Below are positions 1 to 10,314 of a DNA stretch of 64,000 bases, in pieces. Under the pieces are notes generated by a model, which saw nothing but the letters and a program-made list of their open reading frames with translations, was not told where the DNA came from and searched no databases. The stretch's first letter is position 1. Each line of letters begins with the position of its first letter. The DNA comes from PALSA-894 sp963757565 (lineage in GTDB: Bacteria > Pseudomonadota > Alphaproteobacteria > Rhizobiales > Xanthobacteraceae). Where the stretch lies: NCBI GenBank assembly GCA_963757565.1, contig CAVWSB010000011.1, forward strand, positions 1-64,000, read 5' to 3'. A program made the translations under genes and the position numbers.

Positions 1-178
1 TCTCCGCCAGCGGCTCCTGGCACAACGTTCTCAGTTGCGCCAAACGGATTGAGAACCCGCAACAGCCGTCGCATTTCGTCTGCGACCTGTGGACTTTCGG
101 AGGATCGGCGGCGTGTAGTGCCGGTCTCTTTCGCCATTTCTCTCGAAGCTGCGGACCGCCGGCAATCAGACGCAGTTT

Positions 179-917
179 CTAAGCGTTTGATATTCCACGA
201 TTTTCGTCTTCCACGTCCTGAGCACCTTTTCGAAGTTCGGCCCGCTTGGGCGGTATTGTCCTCAAACTTTCGAGGGCAGTCGGATGTGCGGGCTATCGAA
301 ATAGACCGCTATCGGCTTGAAGGCGGGGTCCAAGTCCAGTTCGAACGGAAAATGCGTTCAATCGGACCGGCGTTCCACTTGCGCTCCTCCCACATCGATC
401 GACCGTTGTTGGAGATCTTCGCCTTGTTGGCCAGAGCGTCATAAACGTTGCCCGAGATATCCATAGCGCAAATTGTCCTCCCGAATACCGCTAAGCTTGG
501 CAGCAACGTTTTGTGCCTCGGCGATCAATACAAGATCGTTATTGTTGCGGATGCCATGAATGCGAGTAATCAGCGTCCAACGCAAAGAGAAAGGCGGCCT
601 TTCCTTCGGCGCTAGGGAAGAAAACCCGAGATCCGGTCGAGCTGATTAATGGCGGTTTTCAAGCCATTGTCGGCCCAATTTGCCGTAGGCCGCTCGCTAA
701 TCTTTCGCGGCTCCGCGTTTGCCCAACAAAACGTTTTGCGACGGGCGTTGGCGCCCGATGATTTAGCCTTGCGAATCGCAAATGACCGGCAGACCATTGT
801 GGTTCGCTACGTCGGATTCGGCAGCCACGTGCGGATTTTGTGAAGTGCTTCCCGGCGGCCACTGGCACATCGGTAGCAACCCCACCATTTGCGGACCAGA
901 AGGCCCGGGCATTTCCC
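179..917 (-). pseudogene. Left-arm copy of the unknown divergent gene
   Basis: Mirror image of the plus-strand gene at 8662-9392. The same protein segments can be read here in several frames, including the stretch with RKWNAGPIERIF near 340-385. Single-base differences from the right arm change where the frame breaks, which helps to rebuild the product. It should not be counted as a second gene unless the inverted repeat proves real. The product is not recognised. Confidence 0.4.
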
Positions 918-985
918 GGTCAAAACGTAAACCTTTAAAGTGGTGGGCTCGCGAGAGCGCGCAAGAGGCTTGTTGAGGAACGGCC

Positions 986-2538
986 ATGGGTAATTGGAAT
1001 AAGGAGCGCGCGAAGCGGCTTGACGATAAAATTGCCTCGCTGCCGCTCAAGGACATCGAGATTAAAGAGTACGTGCGGGACACCGACCTGACGGGCCTGC
1101 CCGCGAGCGTGGCGTATCGTATCAATGGTGCGCACCTGTATGCCGATATTCGTACTCAACGACATGCTGCACGTGACGGATTTCGAGGGCGAAGACTTGT
1201 CATAAGCGCACACTTCGCTTCCTCAACCTTCACTACCGGGCTGTCCACCGCATCATTAGCCGGGTCGATGCCCTGCTCAGCGGACTTCCATAATCAGCGG
1301 CTACACTCGGTCATCGCCAAACCGTATGATGATGAAGCGAGCGGGTTGATCGCGCAGTTGCCACCGGACAGCTCATAATTGATGTGCTGGCGCAGACTGG
1401 CGAAGATGCAGATCATCCTCCTGCCAAGGTGAGGATCGGCATCGACTCCGGCAAGGCGTTGGCCGTCAACAATGGGCGCCGCGGCCATCGCGAACCGCTG
1501 TTCCTCGGCGAACCGGCCAACCACGCAGCGAAGCGTTCGGGTGAGGCAAGGCCACTGGCATCTACCTGACCAATAAGGCACGAGGTCATCGGCTTGAAGG
1601 AGGCCGCGGACGAGGACACGACGCCGCTGACTATGGCCGAAATCGAAGCGAGCCAGAAAGCGGCCAAGCTAGACGTGACGGCTGATCAAATCGTCAGGGA
1701 ATGGAAGCAGGACCTGGAAGACAATCCGATCGGCTCTTTCGAGTTTAAGGGGGCATACTCCGCCGTACAAGACGCTCGAAATTGAAACCCTGTCGGCAAA
1801 GAACTCGCGCCGTCAGGACGCCACCACGGTCTATGGAGATCTGGACGGATTCACAGCCTACGTGGGCCGCAACGTCGGCACGGACGAAGGCGCTAAGCAC
1901 GTTGTCCGCGCTCTCCACGCTCTGGTGCGTTCCGAACTTGACGCGGTTTTGATGGAGGACTTCGGCGGTCGCAAGGTACGCTTTATCGGAGATTGCGTTC
2001 ATGGCCTTCTTGTCGAAGGCACCGCGCAGACGACCGACGTCGAAGAGACCATCAGCAATATGACCCTCTCGGCGCTGGCGGCATGCGCAGCAGTTTCGAC
2101 TTGGCTATCAGCCGTCTCAAGGCCAACGGCACGGACGCTACCAGCCTCGGTCTCGCGATCGGCTTCGAGTTTGGACCGATGAATGTGACGCGGCTCGGAC
2201 ATGAAGGGCGAGCTGATCCGCTGCTCGGTCAGCCGTGGCGTCATCGCCGCTGAGAAGGAAGAGGCGCGGTGCAAAGGCACGGAAACCGCCATCGGTGGTA
2301 CTGCTGACGGCGGCAGTACCATGCTGTTCGCGCCATCTTTGGCAACGCACGCAAACGCGCAGGATTGGATTACGACACGGCGGTCAATGAGATGTCATCC
2401 AAGAATGACAAGCTTGGCCCGGCGGTCGCTAAGGCTGCGTCGGTCACCACGCTACTAAAGCCTGCGACAGCCGCTGCTGCTCCGCTCTCATTCCCGGACC
2501 GGCCGACGGGACCGGCGAAACCCGGCGGGTTTGCGTGA
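986..2538 (+). pseudogene. Left-arm copy of the tandem class III nucleotide cyclase
   Basis: Frameshifted mirror of the cyclase at 7035-8588. It starts MGNWNKERAK. The N-terminal cyclase-like half is readable in pieces up to about 1790. The C-terminal catalytic half carries GDLDGFTAY near 1835-1860 and RFIGDCVHG near 1978-2005. The last 26 codons agree with the right arm and end PAKPGGFA just before the stop at 2536-2538. The stop overlaps the GTG start of the next gene. Breaks fall in different places from the right arm, so the two copies together restore one frame of about 517 codons. Confidence 0.75.
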
Positions 2539-4250
2539 CGTGGTATTTCACGGACTCTAGCTCGCTTCAAAGCTGAACGCGAAGTGCTTGAATTGTTCGG
2601 GCTCGACGACGACTGGTTCGTGTTTGGCGGCTGGCGTTCCGACGACCGGATGCGCCTTGTCCTTGACGCCGATATCGTTGTGGCGGCAAGACCTGGCCAA
2701 TCTATCTGCAATTCCCGCAATCTCTACCCCGACGCGCCGCCTTCGGTCTTTCCGGTGAGGTGATGATTTGCTGGTCCATCACCAATACGGCACGGGTGGT
2801 GAACTGGGCCTTGAATACGGGCCCGACAATTGGACAGCCGACTTGACCGGCGTCGAAGTTATTCAAAGCGCATATCGCCTGTTGAACGGCGAAAACCCCA
2901 CGCCTGACGAGGTCGGCACGGTCGCTTCTCGCGCCACTCGGAAACGCTCTGGGCCGGCAGTTGCGCTCCAAAAGAATGCGCTTTCTGAGGACCCGTGCCG
3001 ATACGACCGCTCTCGCCGACGTCCAGGACGACGAGATTCGTTCGGGAGAGGCTGTCTACTGCTGGCACAAAGACGCGATTGTGTTCGTCATCGGCTCGCT
3101 CAAGGGGCCTCCTGCGTGGACGAACTCTGACGTTCCTAAACAGTTGGGGGACGAATACTACAAGCGCGACTTGGCCGCGCTGCGGATTGGTGTACACGCC
3201 GCTCTCCCGCCGACGGACATGCCTGCGAGCTTTCACGCAGCGGTGGACTCGCGCCGGACGCCGGGCCAGTCGCTCGTGTTTCAGGGAGAGACAGTACGCG
3301 CGTTCTATATATTTGCAGACGAAGTCGCCGAAGCGGCCGTCATTCCGGCACAGCCGGAAGCGCGGCGCACAGATGCCATCTTCGACGGCCTTAAGGATAA
3401 AAAAGTCGGACTTGTCGGCTGCGGCTCTCTCGGCGGTAAGATTGGTGCAATGATGACCCGTGCTGGCGTCGGTAAATGGCTGCTCGTCGACGACGACCTG
3501 CTCATGCCGGACAACTTCGTCCGCAACGAATTGGATTGGCGCGACGCCGGCAGTCACAAGGCATCGGTGTTTGCGCGGCGCATGGAGATCAACCCGGCGG
3601 TCATACTAATGTGTGGCAGACCGAGCTCGGAACGCAGGCAGCTTCTGAATTGGCCGATACCATCATGCGACTGTTGGGCGCGTGCGACTTGATCATTGAC
3701 GCAACCGCTAATCCTAACGCACTGAACATCATTTCAGCTGTCGCCAGGGCGAAAGAGAAACCGGTAGTATGGGCTGAAGTGTTCGGAGGTGGCATTGGCG
3801 GCCTGATGGCCCGCTACCGCCCGGGCCTCGAACCTACACCCCCTCTGATGCGCCGTGCGATCGAGAATTGGTTTGGCGACCAACAGCGTCGTCAGTCCGA
3901 AATGCACGGTCCTATGAGACCGGCAGCGTGGATGGGCCACTTATCGCCAACTATGCTGATGTGTCGGCCATTGCCGCTCATTCGTGCGGTTCGCGATTGA
4001 CCTTCTCGCTCGTCCGGCCTCGAGCTATCCGCACTCTGTCTATGCCATCGGTTTGGGCGTGGGCTCGGTATTCACCGAGCCGTTCGATACACGTCCTATC
4101 GACGTCGGTCCGCCGCCAGCTGAGATGCCGCGACGACAGCTCGGCGAGGCGGAGATGCACGCCGAGCTGACGAAATTGATCGCTTACCTTAAGCCGAAAG
4201 ACGATGAAGCTGCTGCTGCCATACCAGATAATCAAACGCCTGCGGCGTAA
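2535..4250 (+). pseudogene. Left-arm copy of the E2-E1 fusion gene
   Basis: Frameshifted mirror of 5320-7038. The E2-like part has the proline-rich YPDAPPSVFP segment near 2727-2756. At the E2 active-site position this arm has a glycine codon (2807-2809) where the right arm has cysteine, by one base. The E1 part is well preserved: GCGSLGGK near 3419-3442 and the DDDLLMPDNFVRNE segment near 3490-3531, typical of ThiF/MoeB/E1 nucleotide-binding domains. A candidate E1 cysteine lies near 3903-3905 in the context PKC. The stop at 4248-4250 lies inside the following JAB gene. Confidence 0.75.
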
Positions 4251-4725
4251 GCTCCGGGGGCGTCTCCGCGAGATGGGCGGCATCATGGTCGGCGAGCACG
4301 TTGCTGTGACGGTTTCGTGTGGTCGATCTCTCGTTTCAGAAGCACGGTGGAACGATTGCGCATTTCATTCGGGACCCCGCGCATCACAAGGCATTTCTCG
4401 CTGAGTTCTTCGCCAAGACTGGCAACAATTATAAGCGGTTCAACTATCTAGCCGAATGGCATTCGCATCCAAGTTTCGAGCCGCGAGTAGCCCAGCGGTG
4501 AGGATCAACAGACTATGTATGAGCTGGTCGACGACCCGGAGGTTGGCGTGAATTTTCTTGTCCTCATCATCGCGCGTCTGCGCGGATGGTCCACCGTCGA
4601 AGCTTTCCGCGACCCTGTTCCGTCCGGGCTACATGCCGGAAGCGGTGCAGGTTGAGGTCGAGAGCGACCGCAACACCGTCGTCAATTTGGGCGTTTTGTC
4701 ACGGTTATTCGACGCTTTCTGGTGA
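4204..4725 (+). pseudogene. Left-arm copy of the JAB/JAMM protease gene
   Basis: Mirror of 4851-5366. A frame break near 4300 and another near 4490 split it, but the JAMM signature around EWHSHPSFEP is clear near 4455-4485. The C-terminus is better preserved here than in the right arm: it reads through VESDRNTVVNLGVLSRLF to a stop at 4723-4725. This shows that the true protein is about 173 residues and ends before the fold-back point. Confidence 0.75.
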
Positions 4726-4808
4726 GCGACGTTACGCGCCAACGTGTTTGCGCACGCCCCGCTGGTGGATGATTTTAGCAAGACGACGGTTGAAAGGCAG
4801 CGCGATCG
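4721..4808 (+). other. Fold-back loop; possible start of a truncated next gene
   Basis: After the JAB stop (4723-4725) there is an overlapping GTG at 4722-4724, a common coupling arrangement. One frame stays open through the arm end and the 42-base loop 4767-4808 and would read ANVFAHAPLVDDFSKTTVERQ. The loop sequence occurs once, so it is the only part of this end that is not mirrored. It may be the first bases of the next operon gene, perhaps the missing effector, lost when the assembly folded back. The loop does not resemble a standard sequencing adapter. This is speculative. Confidence 0.3.
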
Positions 4809-4850
4809 ACCAGCGGGGCGTGCGCAAACACGTTGGCGCGTAACGTCGCT

Positions 4851-5366
4851 CACCAGAAAGCGTCGAATAACCGTGACAAAACGCCCAAATTGACGACGGT
4901 GTTGCGGTCGCTCTTACTTCAACCTGCACCGCTTCCGGCATGTAGCCCGGACGGAACAGGGTCGCGGAAAGCTGACGGTGGACCATCTGCGCAGACGCGC
5001 GATGATGAGGACAAGAAAATTCACGCCAACCTCCGGGTCGTCGACCAGCTCATACATAGTCTGTTGATCCTCACCGCTAGGTAGGGGCTCGAAACTTGGA
5101 TGCGAATGCCATTCGGCTAGATAGTTGAACCGCTTATAATTGTTGCCAGTCTTGGCGAAGAACTCAGCGAGAAATGCCTTGTGATGCGCGGGGTCCCGAA
5201 TGAAATGCGCAATCGTTCCACCGTGCTTCTGAAACGAGAGATCGACCACACGAAACTCATCACGGCCAACGTGCTCGCCGACCATGATGCCGCCCATCTC
5301 GCGGAGACGCCCCCGGAGCTTACGCCGCAGGCGTTTGATTATCTGGTATGGCAGCAGCAGCTTCAT
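4851..5366 (-). CDS. JAB/JAMM-family metalloprotease (Cap3-like)
   Basis: Zinc isopeptidase of the Mov34/JAB fold. The clean part starts MKLLLPYQII and holds Glu23 in REMGGIMVG. The metal signature His87-Ser-His89 is followed by Pro-Ser-Phe and then Ser97 and Asp100 (HxH, seven residues, S, two residues, D), a full JAMM set. The first 47 bases overlap the end of the E2-E1 gene, so the two are translated together. In type II CBASS the equivalent Cap3 removes the conjugate that Cap2 makes on the signal synthase; here the substrate would be the class III cyclase. A frameshift near 4960-4990 garbles the C-terminus, which the left arm shows correctly. Family assignment is firm, role is inferred from context. 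Confidence 0.85.
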
Positions 5367-7038
5367 CGTCTTTCGGCTTAAGGTAAGCGATCAATTTCGT
5401 CAGCTCGGCGTGCATCTCCGCCTCGCCGAGCTGTCGTCGCGGCATCTCAGCTGGCGGCGGACCGACGTCGATAGGACGTGTATCGAACGGCTCGGTGAAT
5501 ACCGAGCCCACGCCCAAACCGATGGCATAGACAGAGTGCGGATAGCTCGAGGCCGGACGAGCGAGAAGGTCAATCGCGAACCGCGCCGAATGAGCGGCAA
5601 TGGCCGACACATCAGCATCATTGGCGAGAAGTGGCCCATCCACGCCTCGCTTCATAGGACCGTGCATTTCGGACTGGCGGAGCGCTGCGGTCGCCAAACC
5701 AATTCTCATCGCACGGCGCATCAGAGGGGGTGTAGGTTCGAGGCCCGGGCGGTAGCGGGCCATCAGGCCGCCAATGCCACCTCCGAACACTTCAGCCCAT
5801 ACTACCGGTTTCTCTTTCGCCCTGCGACAGCTGAAATGATGTTCAGTGCGTTAGGATTAGCGGTTGCGTCAATGATCAATGGCATGCGCCCAACAGTCGC
5901 ATGATGGTATTCCGCCCATTCAGAAGCTGCCTGCGTTCCGAGCTGGGTCTGCCACACATTAGTATCGACCGCGGGGTTGATATATTCCATGCGCCGCGCG
6001 AGTTCCGATGCCTTGTGACTGCCGGCGTCGCGCCAATCCAATTCGTTGCGGACGAAGTTGTCCGGCATGAGCAGGTCGTCGTCGACGAGCAGCCATTTAC
6101 CGACGCCAGCACGGGCTACCATCGCACCAATCTTACCGCCGAGAGAGCCGCAGCCGACAAGTCCGACTTTTTTATCCTTAAGGCCGTCGAAGATGGCATC
6201 TGTGCGCCGCGCTTCCGGCTGTGCCGGAATGACGGCCGCTTCGGCGACTTCGTCTGCAAATATATAAACGCGCGTACTGTCTCTCCCTGAAACACGATGC
6301 TACTGGCCCGGCGTCCGGCGCGAGTCCCCACTGCTGCGTGAAAGCTCAGGCGTGTCCGTCGGCGGGAGAGCGGCGTGTACACCAATCCGCAGCGCGGCCA
6401 AGTCGCGCTTGTAGTATTCGTCCCCCAACTGTTTAGGAACGTCAGAGTTCGTCCACGCAGGAGGCCCCTTGAGCGAGCCGATGACGAACACAATCGCGTC
6501 TTTGTGCAAGCAGTAGACAGCCTCTCCCAAACGAATCTCGTCGTCCTCGACGTCGGCGAGAGCGGTCGTATCGGCACGGGTCCTCAGAAAGCGCATTCTT
6601 TTGGAGCGCAACTGCCGACCAAGCGTTTCCGAGTGGCGCGAAGCGACCGTGCCGACCTCGTCAGGCGTGGGGTTTTCGCCGTTCAACAGGCGATATGCGC
6701 TTTGAATAACTTCGACGCCGGTCAAGTCGGCTGTCCAATTGTCGGGCCCGTATTCAAGGCACAGTTCACCACCCGTGCCGTATTGGTGATAGGACCAGCG
6801 AGAATCTTATCGCCCCGCGGAAAGACCGAAGGCGGCGCGTCGGGGTAGAATTGCGGGAATTGCAGATAGATTGGCCGGCGCTCTGCCGCCCGCGACGATA
6901 TCGGCGTCGAGGACAAGGCGCATCCGGTCGTCGGAACGCCAGCCGCCAAACACGAACCAGTCGTGCGTCAGCCCGAACGATTTCAAGCGCTTCGCGTTCA
7001 GCTTTGAAGCGAGCTAAGTCCGTGAAATACCACGTCAC
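5320..7038 (-). CDS. E2-E1 fusion ubiquitin-like ligase (Cap2-like), frameshifted
   Basis: About 570 codons, GTG start at 7036-7038 overlapping the cyclase stop. The N-terminal part is a UBC-fold E2-like domain: YPDAPPSVFP, then GGELCLEYGPDNW with a candidate active-site Cys (codon 6759-6761), then a helix ending RLLNGENP. A linker with a KRMRFLRTRADTTAL segment follows. The C-terminal ThiF/E1 domain has GCGSLGGK for ATP, DDDLLMPDNFVRNE and LIIDATANPNALN, then EVFGGGIGG. Domain order matches Cap2 of type II CBASS, which attaches the signal-making enzyme to targets by its C-terminus. At least four single-base frameshifts are present, differing from those in the left arm, so they are probably sequencing errors. 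The E1 catalytic cysteine cannot be placed securely. Confidence 0.85.
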
Positions 7039-8588
7039 GCAAACCCGCCGGGTTTCGCCGGTCCCGTCGGCCGGTCCGGGAATGAGAGCGGAGCAGCAGC
7101 GGCTGTCGCAGGCTTTAGTAGCGTGGTGACCGACGCAGCCTTAGCGGCACGGGCCGACTTGTCATTCTTGGATGACATCTCATTGACCGCCGTGTCGTAA
7201 TCCAATCCTGCGCGTTTGCGTGCGTTGCCAAAGATGGCGCGAACAGCATCGGTGCCATCCGCGTAGGCAGTTTCACCAATGGCGGTTTCCGTGCCTTTCG
7301 CACTGCGCCCTGTCCCTCCAGCGGCGATGACGCCACGGCTGACCGAGCAGCGGATCAGCTCGCCCTTCATGCCGAGCCGCGTCACATTCATCGGTCCAAA
7401 CTCGAAGCCGATCGCGAGACCGAGGCTGGTAGCGTCCGTGCCGTTGGCCTTGAGACGGCTGATAGCCAAGTCGAAACTGCTGCGCATGCCGCCAGCGCAG
7501 AGGGTCATATTGCTGATGGTCTCTTCGACGTCGGTCGTCTGCGCGGTGCCTTCGACAAGAAGGCCATGAACGCAATCTCCGATAAAGCGTACCTTGCGAC
7601 CGCCGAAGTCCTCCATCAAAACCGCGTCAAGTTCGGAACGCACGACGTGGAGAGCGCGGACAACGTGCTTAGCGCCTTCGTCCGTGCCGACGTTGCGGCC
7701 CACGTAGGCTGTGAATCCGTCCAGATCTCCATAGACCGTGGTGGCGCTCCGACGGCGCGAGTTCTTTGCCGACAGGGTTTCAATTTCGAGCGTCTTGTAC
7801 GGCGGGAGTACGCCCCTTAAACTCGAAAGAGCCGATCGGATTGTCTTCCAGGTCCTGCTTCCATTCCCTGACGATTTGATCAGCCGTCACGTCTAGCTTG
7901 GCCGCTTTCTGGCTCGCTTCGATTTCGGCCATAGTCAGCGGCGTCGTGTCCTCGTCCGCGGCCTCCTTCAAGCCGATGACCTTTCGTGCCTTATTGGTCA
8001 GGTAGATGCCAGTGGCCTTGCCTCCACCCGAACGCTTCGCTGCGTGGTTGGCCGGTTCGCCGAGGAACAGCGGTTCGCGATGGCCGCGGCGCCCATTGTT
8101 GACGGCCAACGCCTTGCCGGAGTTGATGCTGATCCTCACCTTGGCAGGAGGATGATCTGCATCTTCGCCAGTCTGCGCCAGCACATCAATTATGAGCTGT
8201 CCGGTGCGCGATTCGCGATCCACCCGCTTCGCTTCATCATCATACGGTTTGGCGATGACCAGTGTAGCCGCTGATTATGGAAGTCCACTAAGTAGGACAT
8301 TTTACCGGCTAATGATGCGGTGGACAGCCCGGTAGTGAAGGTTGAGGAAGCGAAGTGTGCGCTTATGACAAGTCTCGCCCTCGAAAATCCGTCACGTGCA
8401 GCATGTCGTCTGAGGTTGAGAATATCGGCATACAGGTGCGCACCATTGATACAGTACGCCACGCTCGCGGGCAGGCCCGTCAGGTCGGTGTCCCGCACGT
8501 ACTCTTTAATCTCGATGTCCTTGAGCGGCAGCGAGGCAATTTTATCGTCAAGCCGCTTTTTCGCGCGCTCCTTATTCCAATTACCCAT
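7035..8588 (-). CDS. Tandem class III nucleotide cyclase (Pycsar PycC-related), frameshifted
   Basis: About 517 codons in two cyclase-fold halves. Half one (roughly residues 1-250) has HLYADILNL and VRISINSGKALAVNNG...LFLGEPANHAAKR, but lacks the second metal aspartate and looks degenerate. Half two has YGDLDGFTAYVG and VRFIGDCVHG, which supply the two metal aspartates, plus AIGFEFGPMNVTRLG and RCSVSRGV, so it is probably catalytic as a pseudo-heterodimer. A low-complexity tail of Ala, Pro and Gly ends PAKPGGFA. The family makes cyclic AMP, GMP, CMP or UMP; the base cannot be told from the sequence. A start at 8588 is supported by a GAGGAA-like site just upstream. Frameshifts near 8215, 7780-7800 and 7320 differ from the left arm. 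Confidence 0.85.
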
Positions 8589-8661
8589 GGCCGTTCCTCA
8601 ACAAGCCTCTTGCGCGCTCTCGCGAGCCCACGACTTTAAAGGTTTACGTTTTGACCTGGAA

Positions 8662-9392
8662 ATGCCCGGGCCTTCTGGTCCGCAAATGGTGGGGTTGCTA
8701 CCGATGTGCCAGTGGCCGCCGGGAAGCACTTCACAAATCTGCATGAAGTTGCGAATCCGACGTAGCGAACCACAATGGTCTGCCGGTCATTTGCGATTTG
8801 CAAGGCTGAATCATCGGGCGCCAACGCCCGTCGCAAAACGTTTTGTTGGGCAAACGCGGAGCCGCGAAAGATTAGCGAGCGGCCTACGGCAAATTGGGCC
8901 GACAATGGCTTGAAAACCGCCATTAATCAGCTCGACCGGATCTCGGGTTTTCTTCCCTAGCGCCGAAGGAAAGGCCGCCTTTCTCTTTGCGTTGGACGCT
9001 GATTACTCGCATTTATGGCATCCGCAACAATAACGATCTTGTATGGATTGGCCCAGCACCAACGTTTGCTGCCAAGCTTAGCGGTATTCGGGAGGACAAT
9101 TTGCGCTATGGATATCTCGGGCAACGTTTATGACGCTCTGGCCAACGAGGCGAAGATCTCCAACAACGGTCGATCGATGTGGGAGGAGCGCAAGTGGAAC
9201 GCCGGTCCGATTGAACGCATTTTCCGTTCGAACTGGACTTGGACCCCGCCTTCAGACCGATAGCGGTCTATTTCGATAGCCCGCACATCCGACTGCCCTC
9301 GAAAGTTTGAGGACACTGCTCGAAGCGGGCCGAACTTCGAAAAGGTGCTCGAGGATGTGGAAGACGAAAATCGTGGAATATCAAACGCTTAG
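8662..9392 (+). CDS. Unrecognised protein divergent from the cyclase operon, frameshifted
   Basis: Transcribed away from the cyclase and toward the tRNA. Combining both arms gives a convincing protein in its second half: RNNNDLVLIAEAQ, NVAAKLSGIREDNLRYGYLG, DALANEAKISNNGRSMWEER, KWNAGPIERIFRSELDLD, IAVYFDSPHIRLPSKFED and NFEKVLEDVEDENRG, ending at TAG 9390-9392. The first half is too broken to read, so the start (ATG at 8662 used here) is a guess. No membrane segment, TIR, nuclease or protease motif is visible. Position suggests an accessory or effector protein of the defence operon, but no function can be assigned. Confidence 0.45.
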
Positions 9393-9562
9393 AAACTGCG
9401 TACTAATTGCCGGCGGTCCACAGCTTCAGAGAGAAATGGCGAAAGAGACCGGCACTCACGCCCGCCGATCCTCCGAAAGTCCACAGGTCGCAGACGAAAT
9501 GCGACGGCTGTTGCGGGTTCTCAATCCGTTTGGCGCAACTGAGAACGTTGCGCTAGGAGCCG

Positions 9563-9653
<91 letters not shown>

Positions 9654-9939
9654 GGCTGGCGTCTTTTGGAGTGCGGGGCGGCTTTTTTCAAGGGCGGAAC
9701 GCGTGAGCGCGTTTGGCCATGAGAGGCCCGCCACAACCCCTCGCGGTTGACGATCAACGTTTCTCCGGCGCCGGCGCCAATGTCGCGAGGTCCCGGAGCG
9801 GGACTTGGGGATTCCAGAGCCGGTCGACGATTGCCGCAAATCCGCAAGGCTCCGACACAGCGCAACGATTGAACCTCGCGTCGCGCCGGGGTAATCGAAC
9901 AGCCGAGTACCCGGCGGACCGGGACGGGAGGCTCAACCG

Positions 9940-10260
9940 TTGATTCGATTTGTATTCCGCTTCCTCGGCCTATGGGTTCTGGCGGCCGGGTTTGTCGCGC
10001 TGGTGCGCGACGGCACCAAATCGATTGCCGGTAACGCGGTGTTCGTCACCAGGCTTGCCGACGACTGGACCAACATCCAGGCTGGCAGTCTGGAATCGCT
10101 GAGAGCGCTGATTGAGGGGCGGGCCGGGGCCGCAGCATGGGATCCGATCGCGACCTACCTGCTCGGCGCGCCGACCTGGCTGGTTTTCGGTGTGGTCGGA
10201 TCCATCCTTATCTTGCTTGGCCGCAAGAAAAAGCCGCTGATCGGTTACGGCCGCGACTGA
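9940..10260 (+). CDS. Small conserved membrane protein
   Basis: A 106-residue protein starting with TTG; the context MIRFVFRFLGLWVLAAGFV looks like a true N-terminus. It has a hydrophobic segment at residues 3-21 and a second at about 80-94 (WLVFGVVGSILILLG), followed by a basic tail RKKKPLIGYGRD, so both ends of the central loop probably lie on the periplasmic side. Similar two-helix proteins are common in Bradyrhizobium relatives and have no known function. A hairpin terminator follows. Confidence 0.75.
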   Translation: MIRFVFRFLGLWVLAAGFVALVRDGTKSIAGNAVFVTRLADDWTNIQAGSLESLRALIEGRAGAAAWDPIATYLLGAPTWLVFGVVGSILILLGRKKKPLIGYGRD

Positions 10261-10272
10261 GATCGGGCAAAG

Positions 10273-10298
10273 AGCCGCGGCGCGCGGCCGCGGCTTTT
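10273..10298. terminator. Bidirectional hairpin terminator
   Basis: AGCCGCGG at 10273-10280 pairs with CCGCGGCT at 10288-10295, followed by a short T run. It lies between the convergent small membrane protein and GlcG-type genes and can serve both. Confidence 0.6.
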
Positions 10299-10314
10299 GC
10301 TTCATCTGCGGTTG

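Noticed and set aside
49..444. 131-codon open frame on the plus strand of the left arm
   Set aside because: The opposite strand gives coherent protein segments shared by both arms, so this frame is a shadow of the divergent unknown gene.
649..975. Possible short gene just upstream of the cyclase on the same strand
   Set aside because: It can be read only by joining two frames in the left arm, and the opposite strand is the better coding candidate here; kept as unproven.
4767..4808. Possibility that the loop is an unremoved hairpin sequencing adapter
   Set aside because: The loop sequence has no resemblance to the common AT/CT-repeat hairpin adapter, and it continues an open frame, so it looks like genomic DNA.
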